Below, one piece after another: positions 1 to 9,465 of a stretch of DNA of 64,000 bases. The position numbers and the translations under genes were made by a program. Position 1 is the stretch's first letter; each line of letters begins with the position of its first letter. Under the pieces are notes generated by a model. The model was not told the DNA's origin, made no database searches, and was given only the letters and a program-made list of their open reading frames with translations. Source of the stretch: Nocardioides terrigena (lineage in GTDB: Bacteria; Actinomycetota; Actinomycetes; Propionibacteriales; Nocardioidaceae). The stretch is from assembly GCF_003047265.1 (NCBI RefSeq), contig NZ_PZYY01000004.1, positions 248,001 through 312,000 on the forward strand, written 5' to 3'.

Positions 1-13
1 CGCGAGGTCGTGG

Positions 14-30
14 GGGGCTGACCCAGCCCC
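14..30 (-). terminator. Candidate terminator hairpin after the arginine deiminase operon
   Basis: A 7-bp perfect stem (GGGGCTG/CAGCCCC) with a 3-nt loop lies directly after the stop codon of the last operon gene. There is no clear T tract before the window edge, so this is a plausible but unproven terminator. Confidence 0.4.
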
Positions 31-1524
31 TCAGCCCACCAGCGCTCCCGCGGTCAGGCTCAGCACGCTGAGCAACGCGAGGGACGCCAGGAGGGGCCAC
101 ACCCACCTCAGGTAGGCGCCGTACGGGACCCGCGCGATGGCCAGGCCACCCATCACGACCGCAGAGGTCGGGATGAAGAGGTTCATGATCCCGGACGCAC
201 TCTGGAACGCCGTGACGACGAGCTCGGCCGGCACCTCCGCGAAGCCGGCCAACGGGCTCATGATCGGCATCGCGACCGTGGCGAGCCCGGACGACGAAGG
301 GATCAGGAACGACAGCGGCAGGAACAGCAGGAACATCACGACGGCGAAGCCGGCCTGACCGACGTCACCGAGAGCCTGCTCGGCCCAGTTGAGCACGGTG
401 TCGGTGATCTTCCCGTTGTTCATGATCACGGTGATGCCGCGGGCGATCCCGATGATGAGGGCGACTCCCAGGAGGTCCCGCGCGCCGTCGACGAACGACG
501 TCGTCAGGTCCTCCTCGGACATCCGGCCGATGACACCGATGACGATGCTGAAGAGGATGAAGGACGCGGTCATCTCGGGGAACCACCACCACAGGGTCGG
601 CAGGCCGATGTTCATGTCCTCCCAGGGGATGACGCCGTACATCATCACGAGGAAGGCCAGGCCGAACACCACCAGGATCGTCTTCTGACGTCCGCTGACG
701 ACGACCTCGCCCCCCGTGGAGTCGACGCTGAAGTGGCGCGCGTTCTCCTCGCGCATGTTCGCCACGACGGAGTGGGACGGGTCGGCCTTGACCTTGTCGG
801 CGTACCGGAGCACGAAGAAGATCCCCAGCACCAGGCCGACGACGAGCATGATCACGCGCAGCACCAGGCCCTCGCTGATCGACACGTCGGCGAACCCGGA
901 CGCGATCCCGGTGGCGAACGGGTTGATCGTCGAGCCGAACGTCCCGATCCCACATCCGAGCAGGACGACCGCGGCACCGGTGAGCGCGTCGTACCCCGCC
1001 GCGATCATCACGGCGATGACGAGGGCGTAGAACGCGAGGCTCTCCTCCGCCATGCCGTACGTCGTCCCGCCGAGCGCGAAGACGCACATCAGGATCGGGA
1101 TCATCCACCGCTCCCGGCCCTTGAGCCGGGCCACCAGTCGGGCGATCCCGGCCTGGATGGCTCCGGTCCGCATGGTCACGCCGAGGAACCCACCGATCAC
1201 GATGATGAACAGGGCCACGTCGATCGCTCCGAAGAGGGTGCCCGAGTTGTAGTAGTTGATGTTGCCCTTGGCGTTCTCGATGCCGTACAGACCGTTGATC
1301 GGAGCCGTGAGCGAGTCGACGAGGATGCGCGCCGGCTGCGACTCGACCGAGTGGTACGTGCCGGGGACCGGGCTCCCGTTCTTGTCGAGGTCGTACACGC
1401 CTGCGGGGATCAACCAGGTCGCGACCGCCATCAGCGCGATCAGGGCGAAGAGGATCGTGTACGCCGAGGGGAGCTTGAACCCCTTCTTCGGTGCGGCGCT
1501 GGCCGTCGTGCCTGTGTCACTCAT
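31..1524 (-). CDS. YfcC/DcuC-family membrane transporter, last gene of the arginine deiminase operon
   Basis: A 497-residue polytopic membrane protein. The N terminus is a short polar stretch followed by a hydrophobic segment (about residues 21-42). About a dozen further hydrophobic segments follow, with glycine-rich loops such as GGTTYGMAEES and the late motif LIPSSSGLATVAMPIM, typical of the YfcC/C4-dicarboxylate carrier (DcuC-like) family. GGAGGAG sits 6 nt before ATG 1524. The start overlaps the stop of the preceding nhaC-like gene by 8 bp, so the two are probably translationally coupled. YfcC-family carriers are often found with arginine deiminase genes. By context it may import arginine or exchange it for ornithine; the substrate is inferred only. 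Confidence 0.85.
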   Translation of the reverse strand: MSDTGTTASAAPKKGFKLPSAYTILFALIALMAVATWLIPAGVYDLDKNGSPVPGTYHSVESQPARILVDSLTAPINGLYGIENAKGNINYYNSGTLFGAIDVALFIIVIGGFLGVTMRTGAIQAGIARLVARLKGRERWMIPILMCVFALGGTTYGMAEESLAFYALVIAVMIAAGYDALTGAAVVLLGCGIGTFGSTINPFATGIASGFADVSISEGLVLRVIMLVVGLVLGIFFVLRYADKVKADPSHSVVANMREENARHFSVDSTGGEVVVSGRQKTILVVFGLAFLVMMYGVIPWEDMNIGLPTLWWWFPEMTASFILFSIVIGVIGRMSEEDLTTSFVDGARDLLGVALIIGIARGITVIMNNGKITDTVLNWAEQALGDVGQAGFAVVMFLLFLPLSFLIPSSSGLATVAMPIMSPLAGFAEVPAELVVTAFQSASGIMNLFIPTSAVVMGGLAIARVPYGAYLRWVWPLLASLALLSVLSLTAGALVG

Positions 1525-3040
1525 CGTTGTCTCCTCCGGTTACTGCCGCAAAGGTGGCTGTCTTCGCCTCGTCCTCCCAGGGCGCTTCCGCCTGGGGCAC
1601 CTTGAAGCCGAGGTAGCCGTACAGGATGTCGAGCAGGGGGCTGAGCAGGTTGAAGAAGCAGAACGGGAAGTAGGCGGCGGTCGCGACGCCGAGCACTCCC
1701 GACATGTAGGCCCCGCAGGTGTTCCACGGCACCAGGACGGACGTGACCGTTCCGGAGTCCTCGACCGCCCGGGACAGCACCTGGGGTGCCAGTCCCCGAC
1801 GAGCGAACTCCTTGCGGAACATCCGCGCGGGCAGCACGTCGGCGACGTACTGGTCGCCGGCGATCACGTTGAGGCCGACGCCGCTGGCGGTGACCGATGC
1901 GATGAGGGAGCCGCGCCGGCGGGTGCGCGAGACGATCGGCTCCAGGATGCGCTGCAGGAAGCCGGCGCGTTCCATCACAGCCGCGAACGACAGCGCGCCG
2001 AGGACGAGCCAGATCGTGGTGAGCACGCTGGTCATGCCGCCGCGGGAGAACAGGTCGTCGATCTGGGGCACGCCGGAGTTGCTCACGAAGCCGGTCGCCA
2101 TCGCCGCGTAACCGGCCTTGACGGCGGTCGCCACGGTGCCCAGGCTCGGGTCGTCGACGAACGCCACCACGGCGTCCCACTGGAGGAACGGGGCGAGCAC
2201 GGCGGCGAACACTGCAGATCCGAGGATCGACAGGAACGGCGGCATCCGCAGCACCGCCAGCACCACCAGCAAGATCAGCGGCAGCAGGGTGAGGGCGGAG
2301 ATGTCGAACGCCGAGGCCAGCGCTGCGCGGGCCTCGTCGGTGCTGATCGCGGCGTCGGGATCGGCGGCGCGCCCGAGGAAGAAGAAGGCGACGAGGCTGA
2401 TCCCGAGTGCCGGTCCCGCTGTCCAGATCATGTTGCGCACGTGCTGCCCGACCGTCAGGCCGCCGCCGACGAGCTGCGGCACCAGGATTGTCGTCTCCGA
2501 GAGCGGCGTCATCTTGTCACCGAAGTACGCCCCGCAGATGACCGCTCCGGCCGCGATCGCCTCGTCGAGACCCAGGACGCTGCTCATGCCGACGAAGGCG
2601 ACGCCCAGGGTCCCGGCCGTCGTCCACGAGCTGCCGGTCACCATGCCCACCACGGCGCACACGACGGCCGCCGTGACGTAGAACCAGCTCGGACTGACGA
2701 TCCTGACGCCGTAGTCGACGACGGTGGGGATGGTGCCCGCCATGTTCCAGGTGCCGATCAGGGAGCCGACCGCGAGCAGGATGAACACCGCGCTCATCGC
2801 CACGGTCACACCACTGACGGCCGCGTCGGCGACCGATGCGACCGTGTGGCCGTTCTTGAAGGCGACCAGGCTGGCGAACGCCGCACTCAGCAGCAGCGCG
2901 ACCTGGAGGGGGCCGTCCGTCGCGCTCACCCCGAAGAGCACGATCGTCAGGGCGAGCAGGGCGATCAGGACGAAGACCGGCAGCAGGGCGTCCAGGAGGC
3001 TGGGAGGCCGCGGGCCGGAACGGGGCGCACGCTTGCGCAT
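1517..3040 (-). CDS. NhaC-family Na+/H+ antiporter-like transporter
   Basis: A 507-residue membrane protein with a basic cytoplasmic N terminus (about 15 residues) and 11-13 hydrophobic segments. The segments GSSWTTAGTLGVAFVG and CGAYFGDKMTPLSETT are characteristic of NhaC antiporters. A GAGG lies 5 nt before ATG 3040, inside the stop region of a tiny upstream gene. NhaC-like proteins in amino-acid catabolic operons may carry the amino acid or its product rather than only sodium and protons. Two transporters in tandem here would suit arginine/ornithine exchange plus proton or sodium balance. That assignment is inference; family membership is well supported. Confidence 0.85.
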   Translation of the reverse strand: MRKRAPRSGPRPPSLLDALLPVFVLIALLALTIVLFGVSATDGPLQVALLLSAAFASLVAFKNGHTVASVADAAVSGVTVAMSAVFILLAVGSLIGTWNMAGTIPTVVDYGVRIVSPSWFYVTAAVVCAVVGMVTGSSWTTAGTLGVAFVGMSSVLGLDEAIAAGAVICGAYFGDKMTPLSETTILVPQLVGGGLTVGQHVRNMIWTAGPALGISLVAFFFLGRAADPDAAISTDEARAALASAFDISALTLLPLILLVVLAVLRMPPFLSILGSAVFAAVLAPFLQWDAVVAFVDDPSLGTVATAVKAGYAAMATGFVSNSGVPQIDDLFSRGGMTSVLTTIWLVLGALSFAAVMERAGFLQRILEPIVSRTRRRGSLIASVTASGVGLNVIAGDQYVADVLPARMFRKEFARRGLAPQVLSRAVEDSGTVTSVLVPWNTCGAYMSGVLGVATAAYFPFCFFNLLSPLLDILYGYLGFKVPQAEAPWEDEAKTATFAAVTGGDNDE

Positions 3041-3047
3041 GACGACC

Positions 3048-3191
3048 TCACGGACCCGCGACGGTTGAGGTGGTCCCGAGCGCGCCGACGTCGTCGCCGC
3101 GGCGGTGGTCGTCGCCGCGCGCCCAGATGATCATGCACACCACCAGCACGACCGCCACCGCACCGACGGCCCACCGCACCGCGACGCTCAT
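3048..3191 (-). CDS. 47-residue single-span membrane peptide in the arginine deiminase operon
   Basis: A short gene between arcA and nhaC. ATG 3191 is preceded by GAGG with a 5-nt spacer, and the stop is 8 nt before the nhaC start. The predicted product starts MSVAVRWAVGAVAVVL, continues as one hydrophobic span of about 20 residues ending MIIWARGDD, and has a polar tail of about 22 residues rich in Asp, Arg, Gly and Thr. Placement, ribosome binding site and composition support a real small membrane protein, perhaps an accessory subunit of an adjacent transporter. I recognise no family. Confidence 0.6.
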   Translation of the reverse strand: MSVAVRWAVGAVAVVLVVCMIIWARGDDHRRGDDVGALGTTSTVAGP

Positions 3192-3201
3192 CGTGGCCTC
3201 A

Positions 3202-4464
3202 TCACAGCGGGTCCCGCTGCAGGGGGCAGGTCATGCAGTGACCACCACCCCGACCCTTGCCCAGCTCGAAGCCCTCGATGGTGATCACCTCGATGCCGGC
3301 GGCCCGCATCTTCTCGATGGTGTAGGTGTTGCGCTCGTAGGCGACGACCACGCCCGGCTCGAGGGCGACGACGTTGTTGCCGTCGTCCCACTGCTCACGC
3401 TCCTGCTGGTAGGTGTCGCCACCCGTCTCGATCACCCGCAGGTCGCGCACGCCGAGGGCGTCCGCCACGGTCGACATGAAGCCCTTCTCCTCGGTGACGT
3501 GGAACTCCGCGCCGTTGACGCCCGGGCGGAGGCTGATCGCCCGCACCTGGTCCATCACTCGGGGATAGACCGTCACCGCGTCGCGGTCGAGCATGGTGAA
3601 CACCGTGTCCAGGTGCATGTGGGCGCGGTCCTTCGTCATCACGACCGCCACCACTCGCTCCGCCCCGCCCGTGGCGAAGAGGGAGCGCGCCACCTGCTCG
3701 ATCATGCGGGCCTGGGAGCGCTCGCTCATGCCGATCAGGACCGTCCCGTTGCCGATCGGCTGCACGTCCCCGCCCTCCAGCGAGGCCTTGCCGAAGTCCA
3801 GGGCGTTGAAGCGGTCGTCGTCGCCGAGCTGTGGATACCAGTACTCGAAGTCGCTCGAGGCGAACATCGGGTGGTAGCGGTAGATCGCCGCGACGTTGTA
3901 CGCCTCCAGGCGCCGCGCCGGCCAGAACATCGGGTTGATCGTCACGCCGCCGTAGATCCAGCACGACGAGTCCCGGGTGAACAACGTGTTCGGGAGCGGC
4001 GGCAGCACGAACATGCTCTCGTCGTCGATGGCCGCCGCGATCACGGACCGCGACCGCAGCCGCCCGAGGTCCAGCCCGGACTCCGCGACCGTCAGTCCGC
4101 CGATCAGGTGCCGGGCCAGCGTCTCCGGGGCCATCGCCCCCAGGACCGAGCGCACCTCGTCGACCATGGAGATCCCCACCGTGAACTCCGAGGCCGCGAG
4201 CCCGATCAGCTTCTCCTTCGCCTCGGCGCTCGCCGCCAGCGTCTCCCCGAGCAGGTCTCGCAGCAGGAAGACCTCGACCTCGCGCTCGCGCATCCTCGCC
4301 ACGAACTGGTCGTGCTCGTACTGCGCCCGCTCGACCCAGAGCACGTCGTCGAACAACAGCCCGTCGTGGCTGGACGGGGTCAGTCGCTGCAGGCTGAGCT
4401 CGGGCCGGTGCACCATCACCTTCCGGAGCCGACCCACCTCGGAGTGAACGCCGAACGTCGTCAT
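3202..4464 (-). CDS. arcA: Arginine deiminase
   Basis: Cytoplasmic enzyme that hydrolyses L-arginine to L-citrulline and ammonia, the first step of the arginine deiminase pathway. The product starting [21 protein letters not shown] is about 420 residues, normal for the family. The guanidino-modifying-enzyme fold is marked by [18 protein letters not shown], and the C-terminal [10 protein letters not shown] motif carrying the nucleophilic cysteine (about residue 410). ATG 4464 is preferred because GGAG lies 5 nt upstream and the sequence then aligns with the family start. An in-frame ATG at 4482 has no ribosome binding site. The order arcB-arcC-arcA in the same transcript completes the pathway. 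Confidence 0.97.
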   Translation of the reverse strand: MTTFGVHSEVGRLRKVMVHRPELSLQRLTPSSHDGLLFDDVLWVERAQYEHDQFVARMREREVEVFLLRDLLGETLAASAEAKEKLIGLAASEFTVGISMVDEVRSVLGAMAPETLARHLIGGLTVAESGLDLGRLRSRSVIAAAIDDESMFVLPPLPNTLFTRDSSCWIYGGVTINPMFWPARRLEAYNVAAIYRYHPMFASSDFEYWYPQLGDDDRFNALDFGKASLEGGDVQPIGNGTVLIGMSERSQARMIEQVARSLFATGGAERVVAVVMTKDRAHMHLDTVFTMLDRDAVTVYPRVMDQVRAISLRPGVNGAEFHVTEEKGFMSTVADALGVRDLRVIETGGDTYQQEREQWDDGNNVVALEPGVVVAYERNTYTIEKMRAAGIEVITIEGFELGKGRGGGHCMTCPLQRDPL

Positions 4465-4492
4465 CTCTTCTCCATTCGTCATGTCGGGGAGG

Positions 4493-5404
4493 TCACGAGG
4501 CCACCACCTGGGTGCCCGCGTCTCCGGCGACGATCTGCTGGATCTGTGTGAGCGCGCCGATGGCGGCCCGTCCTCCGGTCATCTCCACGAAGCGGCACGC
4601 CGCCTCGACCTTCGGTCCCATGGAGCCGGCCGGGAAGTTGTGCTGTCGCAGCTCCGCCACGGTCACCCGGCCCAGTCGCTGCTGCTCCGGGGTCCCCCAG
4701 TTTGCATACACCGCGTCGACGTCCGTCGCCATGACGTACAGGTCCGCCGCGACCTCGCGGGCCAGCAGCTCGCTGGCCAGGTCCTTGTCGATAACCGCCT
4801 CGACGCCGATGAGCGTGGGCGGGTCGTCGGACGTGAACATCGTCGGCACGCCGCCTCCGCCCGCACAGATCGTCACGACGTCGTGCTCGAGCAACCAGCG
4901 GATCGGGTCGATCTCGAAGATGTGCCGCGGCTCGGGCGACGCCACCACCCGACGCCAGCTGTCGCCGTCGGGCTTGAAGACCCAGCCTTTGCCCTTCAGG
5001 GCTTCGGCCTCGGCCTCGGTGTAGATCGGCCCGACGAACTTCGTCGGGTCCTGGAAGGCGGGGTCGTCCGGGTCGACCTCCACCATCGTCAGGATCGTCG
5101 CCAGGGGCGCGTCGGGGGGCATCGCGTTCCCCAGCTCCTGCTCGAGGACGTACCCGATCATCCCCTCGGTCTGTGCTCCCAGCACGTCGAGCGGGTACGC
5201 CTCGACCTCCGTGTAGGCCGCCGCCTGCAGAGCCAGCAGGCCGACCTGGGGGCCGTTGCCGTGGGAGAGCACCAGCTCGTGCTCCGCCGCGACCGAGGCG
5301 AGCGCCGGGGCGGCCGACCGCACGTTGACGCGCTGGTTCTCCGCGGTCATCGGTTGCCCGCGCTTGAGGAGGGCATTGCCTCCCAGGGCTACGACCACGC
5401 GCAT
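4493..5404 (-). CDS. arcC: Carbamate kinase
   Basis: Makes ATP by transferring the phosphate of carbamoyl phosphate to ADP, the energy-yielding last step of the arginine deiminase pathway. The product starts [17 protein letters not shown], the usual nucleotide-binding start of this amino-acid-kinase family, and contains [10 protein letters not shown] and [13 protein letters not shown] 5404 (303 residues) is chosen because it matches the family start and AGGA lies 8 nt upstream. An upstream GTG at 5434 would overlap the arcB stop by 8 bp and could act in coupling, so a longer 313-residue form is possible. It lies between arcB and arcA. Confidence 0.95.
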   Translation of the reverse strand: MRVVVALGGNALLKRGQPMTAENQRVNVRSAAPALASVAAEHELVLSHGNGPQVGLLALQAAAYTEVEAYPLDVLGAQTEGMIGYVLEQELGNAMPPDAPLATILTMVEVDPDDPAFQDPTKFVGPIYTEAEAEALKGKGWVFKPDGDSWRRVVASPEPRHIFEIDPIRWLLEHDVVTICAGGGGVPTMFTSDDPPTLIGVEAVIDKDLASELLAREVAADLYVMATDVDAVYANWGTPEQQRLGRVTVAELRQHNFPAGSMGPKVEAACRFVEMTGGRAAIGALTQIQQIVAGDAGTQVVAS

Positions 5405-5426
5405 CTTCGTCATCCTGTCGGCCCGC

Positions 5427-6428
5427 TCAGTCACCGAGCGTGGCGACCATGACGGCCTTGATCGTGTGGAGACGGTTCTCGGCCTGGTCGAAGACGATCG
5501 AGTGCTCGGACTCGAACACGTCGTCGGTGACCTCGAGGCCGTCCATCCCGAACTGCTGGAAGATGTCCTCCCCGACCTTGGTCTCCCGGTTGTGGAACGC
5601 CGGGAGGCAGTGCATGAACTTGACCCTCGGGTTCCCGGTGCGGGCGATCACGTCCCGGTTCACCTGGTAGGGCGTGAGGAGCCTGATCCGCTCCCCCCAG
5701 ACGTCCTTGTCCTCACCCATCGACACCCACACGTCGGTGTACAGGAAGTCGACGCCGGACACTCCCTCGTCCACGTCCTCGGTCAGGGTCAGCCGGGCGC
5801 CGGTCTCCTCCGCGATCGCTCGGCACGCCTTGACCAGGTCCTCCTGCGGCCACAGGTCGCGGGGAGCGCACAGCCGGACGTCCATGCCGTACTTGCACCC
5901 TCCCACCATGAGTGAGTTGCCCATGTTGTTGCGAGCGTCGCCGAGGTAGCAGAAGGCGATGTCGCTCAGGGGCTTCGAGCACTGCTCGGTCATGGTCAGG
6001 ACGTCAGCGAGGATCTGGGTGGGGTGGAACTCGTCGGTGAGACCGTTCCAGACCGGCACGCCGGCGTACGCCGCCAACGTCTCCACCGTGTCCTGCGAGA
6101 AGCCCCGGTACTCGATGCCGTCGAACGTGCGCCCGAGCACCCGCGCGGTGTCCTTCATCGACTCCTTGTGACCGATCTGGGTTCCGCCCGGCGCGAGGTA
6201 GGTGGTGCTGGCACCCTGGTCCTTGGACGCGACCTCGAACGCCGTGCGGGTCCGTGTCGAGGTCTTCTCGAAGATGAGGGCGATGTCCTTGCCGGCGAGC
6301 TTCGGCTGCTCGTAGCCGGCGTACTTGGCGGCCTTGAGGTCGGCGGAGAGCCTGAGCAGGAACTTCAGCTCGTCAGGGGTGAAGTCGAGCTCCTTGAGGA
6401 AGCTGCGGTGACGGAGGTTGAAGGACAT
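5427..6428 (-). CDS. arcB: Ornithine carbamoyltransferase (catabolic)
   Basis: Converts citrulline and phosphate to ornithine and carbamoyl phosphate in the catabolic direction. The 333-residue product has the carbamoyl-phosphate-binding motif [11 protein letters not shown] near residue 57, the ornithine loop segment TDVWVSMGE, and the C-terminal HCLPAF motif with the catalytic cysteine. GAGGAG lies before ATG 6428, 15 bp downstream of the P-type ATPase stop. The catabolic role is inferred from co-transcription with arcA and arcC, because the anabolic enzyme has the same motifs. Confidence 0.95.
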   Translation of the reverse strand: MSFNLRHRSFLKELDFTPDELKFLLRLSADLKAAKYAGYEQPKLAGKDIALIFEKTSTRTRTAFEVASKDQGASTTYLAPGGTQIGHKESMKDTARVLGRTFDGIEYRGFSQDTVETLAAYAGVPVWNGLTDEFHPTQILADVLTMTEQCSKPLSDIAFCYLGDARNNMGNSLMVGGCKYGMDVRLCAPRDLWPQEDLVKACRAIAEETGARLTLTEDVDEGVSGVDFLYTDVWVSMGEDKDVWGERIRLLTPYQVNRDVIARTGNPRVKFMHCLPAFHNRETKVGEDIFQQFGMDGLEVTDDVFESEHSIVFDQAENRLHTIKAVMVATLGD

Positions 6429-6443
6429 CGACGTTCTCCTCGG

Positions 6444-9206
6444 TTAGGCGGGCACGGTGGACGGGGACAGGTTCTGTGGTTCCGCATCAGGCACGCGGCG
6501 GCGGATGACGAGCTTGATCAGCTCCTCGACGACCACGATGGACCCCGCGATCCCGGCGCAGATGCACCACTGGGTGAAGCTCAGCCCGGTCGTGTCGAAG
6601 ATGCGCTGCAGGAAGTCGAGCGAGGTGATCAGGACGATCGCCAGCAGTGCCAGCGCGTAGCGCCGCAGCTGGGTGACCCCCGGCACGGCGTCGCGGTCGA
6701 AGATGGTGTTGCGCTGGTCGCGGGACAGCAGAGCTCCCGCGACGTGGAACAGCGACAGCGCGGTGAGCAGCATCGTCGACGCGACCACCGCACCGTCCAT
6801 CTCGTCGCCGATCTGGTAGGCGGCGAGCGCACCGATGGTCATCACGGCACCCTGGGCCAACAGCCGGTACCAGTTGTTGCGGGAGAGCACCGGGTCACCG
6901 ACGGGTCGTGGCGGGCGGGCCATCAGACCGCGCGCCGGCTGGTCGAAGCCGAGCGCGATGGCCAGCGGGATGTCGACGACCATGTTCAACCACAGGATCT
7001 GCAGCGGGTTCAGGGGCGCCCCGTTGGCGATGCCGATGATCCCTGCGCCGATGAAGATCGCGATGTAGGCCACGAGCGTCGACATCTGGAAGCGGAGGTA
7101 CTTCAACAGGTTGTCGTAGAGGGTGCGGCCGAAGGAGACCGCACCGACGATGGTGGCGAAGTTGTCGTCGGTCAGGATCATCACGGCGGCCTCCTTGGAG
7201 ACCTCCGTGCCGGTGATGCCCATGGCCACGCCGATGTCGGCCGTCTTGAGGGCCGGGGCGTCGTTGACGCCGTCGCCGGTCATCGCGACCACGTTGCCCT
7301 TCTCCTTGAGGAGACGGACGAGGCGCACCTTGTCCTCCGGTGCCACCCGCGCGACCACGCCGATGTCGTCGAGCTCGACCAGGAGCTGCTCGTCGCTCAT
7401 CGCGGCGAACTGCGTGCCGGTGACCGCGCGCCCCTCGATCCCCAGCTCCCGGGCGATCGCTGCCGCCGTCGTCGCGTGGTCACCGGTGATCATCCGGACC
7501 TGGATCCCGGCGGAGTGGCATTCGGCTATCGCCACCCTGGCCTCCGGGCGCGGCGGGTCGACGATGCCCACCATCGCCAGCAGGGTGAGCTCCTGCACCT
7601 GGTCGATCAGATCGCCACCCGCCGTGATCACCCCCGGGTCGAGGTCCCGCTGCGCCACCACCATGACCCGCTCGCCCGCGTCGGCGATCTGGTCGTTGGC
7701 GACGACAGCGAGATGCCGGTTGTCGTCGGTGATCGGGACCAGGCTGCCGTCCGGGTGCCGGATCGTCGTGGCCCTGGCGATGAGGACGTCCGGCGCGCCC
7801 TTGACGTAGCAGCGGACGACGGGACGGCCGTCATCGCCGGTCATCTCGTGGAAGGTCGCCATGAACTTGTAGTCGGAGTCGAACGGCACCTCGGCGACCC
7901 GGGGGAGCATCCTGCGGGTCTCCTCGATGTCGAGGCCCCCCTTGGCGCCCAGCACGATGAGCGCGCCCTCGGTCGGGTCCCCGATCAGGCTCTCGCCGTC
8001 GAGGACGGCGTCCGCGCACAGCACCATGGGCAGCAGGTACGGGTCGAGGTCCAGCCGCTGCCCGCCGACATGGCTGATCTCGCCCACGGTGCTGTAGCCC
8101 TCGCCGGAGACCGTGTAGCGGTTCTGGCCGGGGATGACCAGCTCTCGCGCGGTCATCTTGTTGAGGGTGAGGGTCCCGGTCTTGTCCGAGCAGATCGCGG
8201 ACGTCGAGCCCAGTGTCTCCACGGCCGGCAACCGCTTCACGATGGCGTTGCGCTTGGCGATCTCACGCGTGCCCATCGAGAGCAGCGCGGTCACGACGGC
8301 GGGCAGGCCGGTGGGGATCGCAGCCACGGCGAGGGCGACGCCGGTGATGAACAACGTGTCGAACGACTCGCCGCGCGCCAGGCCCAGGAGGACGACCACG
8401 ACCAGTGCGACGGCAGCGATGGCCGCGATGATCTTCGACAAGGAGTCGAGCTGCTTCTGCAGGGGCGTCTTGCTGGTCTCGGTGTTGGCCAGCATGTCGG
8501 CGATATGGCCGATCTCGGTGTCCATGCCGGTGGCGGTGACGATCAGCTCGCCCCGCCCGCGGGTGACCGACGTGTTCATGTACGCCATGCAGGTCCGGTC
8601 GCCGAGCGGGACGTCCTCCCCGGGCACGGGCTGGATCGACTTCCCGACGGGGAGGCTCTCGCCGGTCAGCGCTGCTTCCTCGATCTCCAGCGTCGCGGCC
8701 AGGCTGACCCGGGCGTCGGCCGGCACGCGGTTGCCCGCCTCGACCAGCACCACGTCGCCGGGCACCAGCTCCTCCGCGTCGATCTCGACCGCCTGACCGT
8801 CGCGACGGACCCGCGCGATGGTCTTCATCATCTGTGACAGGGCCTTGACGCTCTCCTCCGCCTTGGACTCCTGGCGGAGCCCGATGACGGCGTTGAAGAC
8901 CGTGAGGCCCGCCAGGACGACGGTCGTCCCGGTGTCCCCGGTGACGAGCTGGTTGACGAGGGCCGCGCCCAGCAGGATGAGCTGCATGAAGTCGCTGTAC
9001 TGGCGCAGGAAGGCCCGCCAGCCCGGTTCCTTCTTGCCACCCGCCAACCGGTTCGCGCCGTGCGACTGCAGCCGCGACCTGGCCTCCTCGGCCGAGAGCC
9101 CGAGGGCGAGGTCGACCCCGAGCTCGCGCGCCACCTGTGCGACCTCGGCGGCGACCGGGGTGGTCGCTCGCAGGTCTGGGACGTGGGTGAGATCCGGGCT
9201 TGCCAT
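6444..9206 (-). CDS. Cation-translocating P-type ATPase (P2A-like) with altered ion-binding residues
   Basis: First gene of the operon; GGAGG lies 6 nt before the start. The 920-residue protein has a cation-ATPase N-terminal domain (about 20-90), actuator domain with LTGES, phosphorylation motif DKTGTLTLNKM, nucleotide-binding domain with KGAPD, hinge TGDGVNDAPAL, and ten predicted membrane spans. It resembles Ca2+-ATPases overall. However, the M4 motif is IPTGLP rather than IPEGLP, and M5 lacks the Asn and Glu ligands of SERCA; only Asn and Asp of M6 (NMVVDIP) remain. The ion is therefore uncertain; a proton or monovalent cation is possible. Its place at the head of an ATP-generating pathway suggests it spends that ATP on ion extrusion. 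Confidence 0.9.
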   Translation of the reverse strand: MASPDLTHVPDLRATTPVAAEVAQVARELGVDLALGLSAEEARSRLQSHGANRLAGGKKEPGWRAFLRQYSDFMQLILLGAALVNQLVTGDTGTTVVLAGLTVFNAVIGLRQESKAEESVKALSQMMKTIARVRRDGQAVEIDAEELVPGDVVLVEAGNRVPADARVSLAATLEIEEAALTGESLPVGKSIQPVPGEDVPLGDRTCMAYMNTSVTRGRGELIVTATGMDTEIGHIADMLANTETSKTPLQKQLDSLSKIIAAIAAVALVVVVLLGLARGESFDTLFITGVALAVAAIPTGLPAVVTALLSMGTREIAKRNAIVKRLPAVETLGSTSAICSDKTGTLTLNKMTARELVIPGQNRYTVSGEGYSTVGEISHVGGQRLDLDPYLLPMVLCADAVLDGESLIGDPTEGALIVLGAKGGLDIEETRRMLPRVAEVPFDSDYKFMATFHEMTGDDGRPVVRCYVKGAPDVLIARATTIRHPDGSLVPITDDNRHLAVVANDQIADAGERVMVVAQRDLDPGVITAGGDLIDQVQELTLLAMVGIVDPPRPEARVAIAECHSAGIQVRMITGDHATTAAAIARELGIEGRAVTGTQFAAMSDEQLLVELDDIGVVARVAPEDKVRLVRLLKEKGNVVAMTGDGVNDAPALKTADIGVAMGITGTEVSKEAAVMILTDDNFATIVGAVSFGRTLYDNLLKYLRFQMSTLVAYIAIFIGAGIIGIANGAPLNPLQILWLNMVVDIPLAIALGFDQPARGLMARPPRPVGDPVLSRNNWYRLLAQGAVMTIGALAAYQIGDEMDGAVVASTMLLTALSLFHVAGALLSRDQRNTIFDRDAVPGVTQLRRYALALLAIVLITSLDFLQRIFDTTGLSFTQWCICAGIAGSIVVVEELIKLVIRRRVPDAEPQNLSPSTVPA

Positions 9207-9465
9207 CGCCTGCCTCCGGGTCGGTTCGGTGTGACGTCCGCATGATGATGATCACGCTCTGGGTGGGTCCCGCCGCACCCTCGGATTCCGACCGTCGCAC
9301 TCGGTGGTCACCCCGTGGATCACCCCAATCGGGTGGGATCCCATCGACCCGCCGCGGGTCTGCCGGGCCGTCCCGGACCATGTACCGCGTTCGCTGTGGT
9401 GCGAACTCGTTCCGGATGGTTCAGTGGGCCGAGCCCGAGTCCACGGGCCACGTGGAAGGGATCGT
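9207..9465. promoter_or_regulatory. Divergent promoter region between the arginine deiminase operon and the DedA gene
   Basis: A 259-bp gap between divergently read genes must hold promoters for both. I saw no convincing -10/-35 pair or FNR/ArgR-type palindrome. Its G+C is slightly lower than the flanks. Confidence 0.4.

Noticed and set aside
1256..3130. 624-residue plus-strand frame opposite the NhaC-like gene
   Set aside because: It is rich in Arg, Gly, Asp and His with no domain pattern, as expected for the complement of high-G+C coding DNA; the minus strand has a recognisable transporter.
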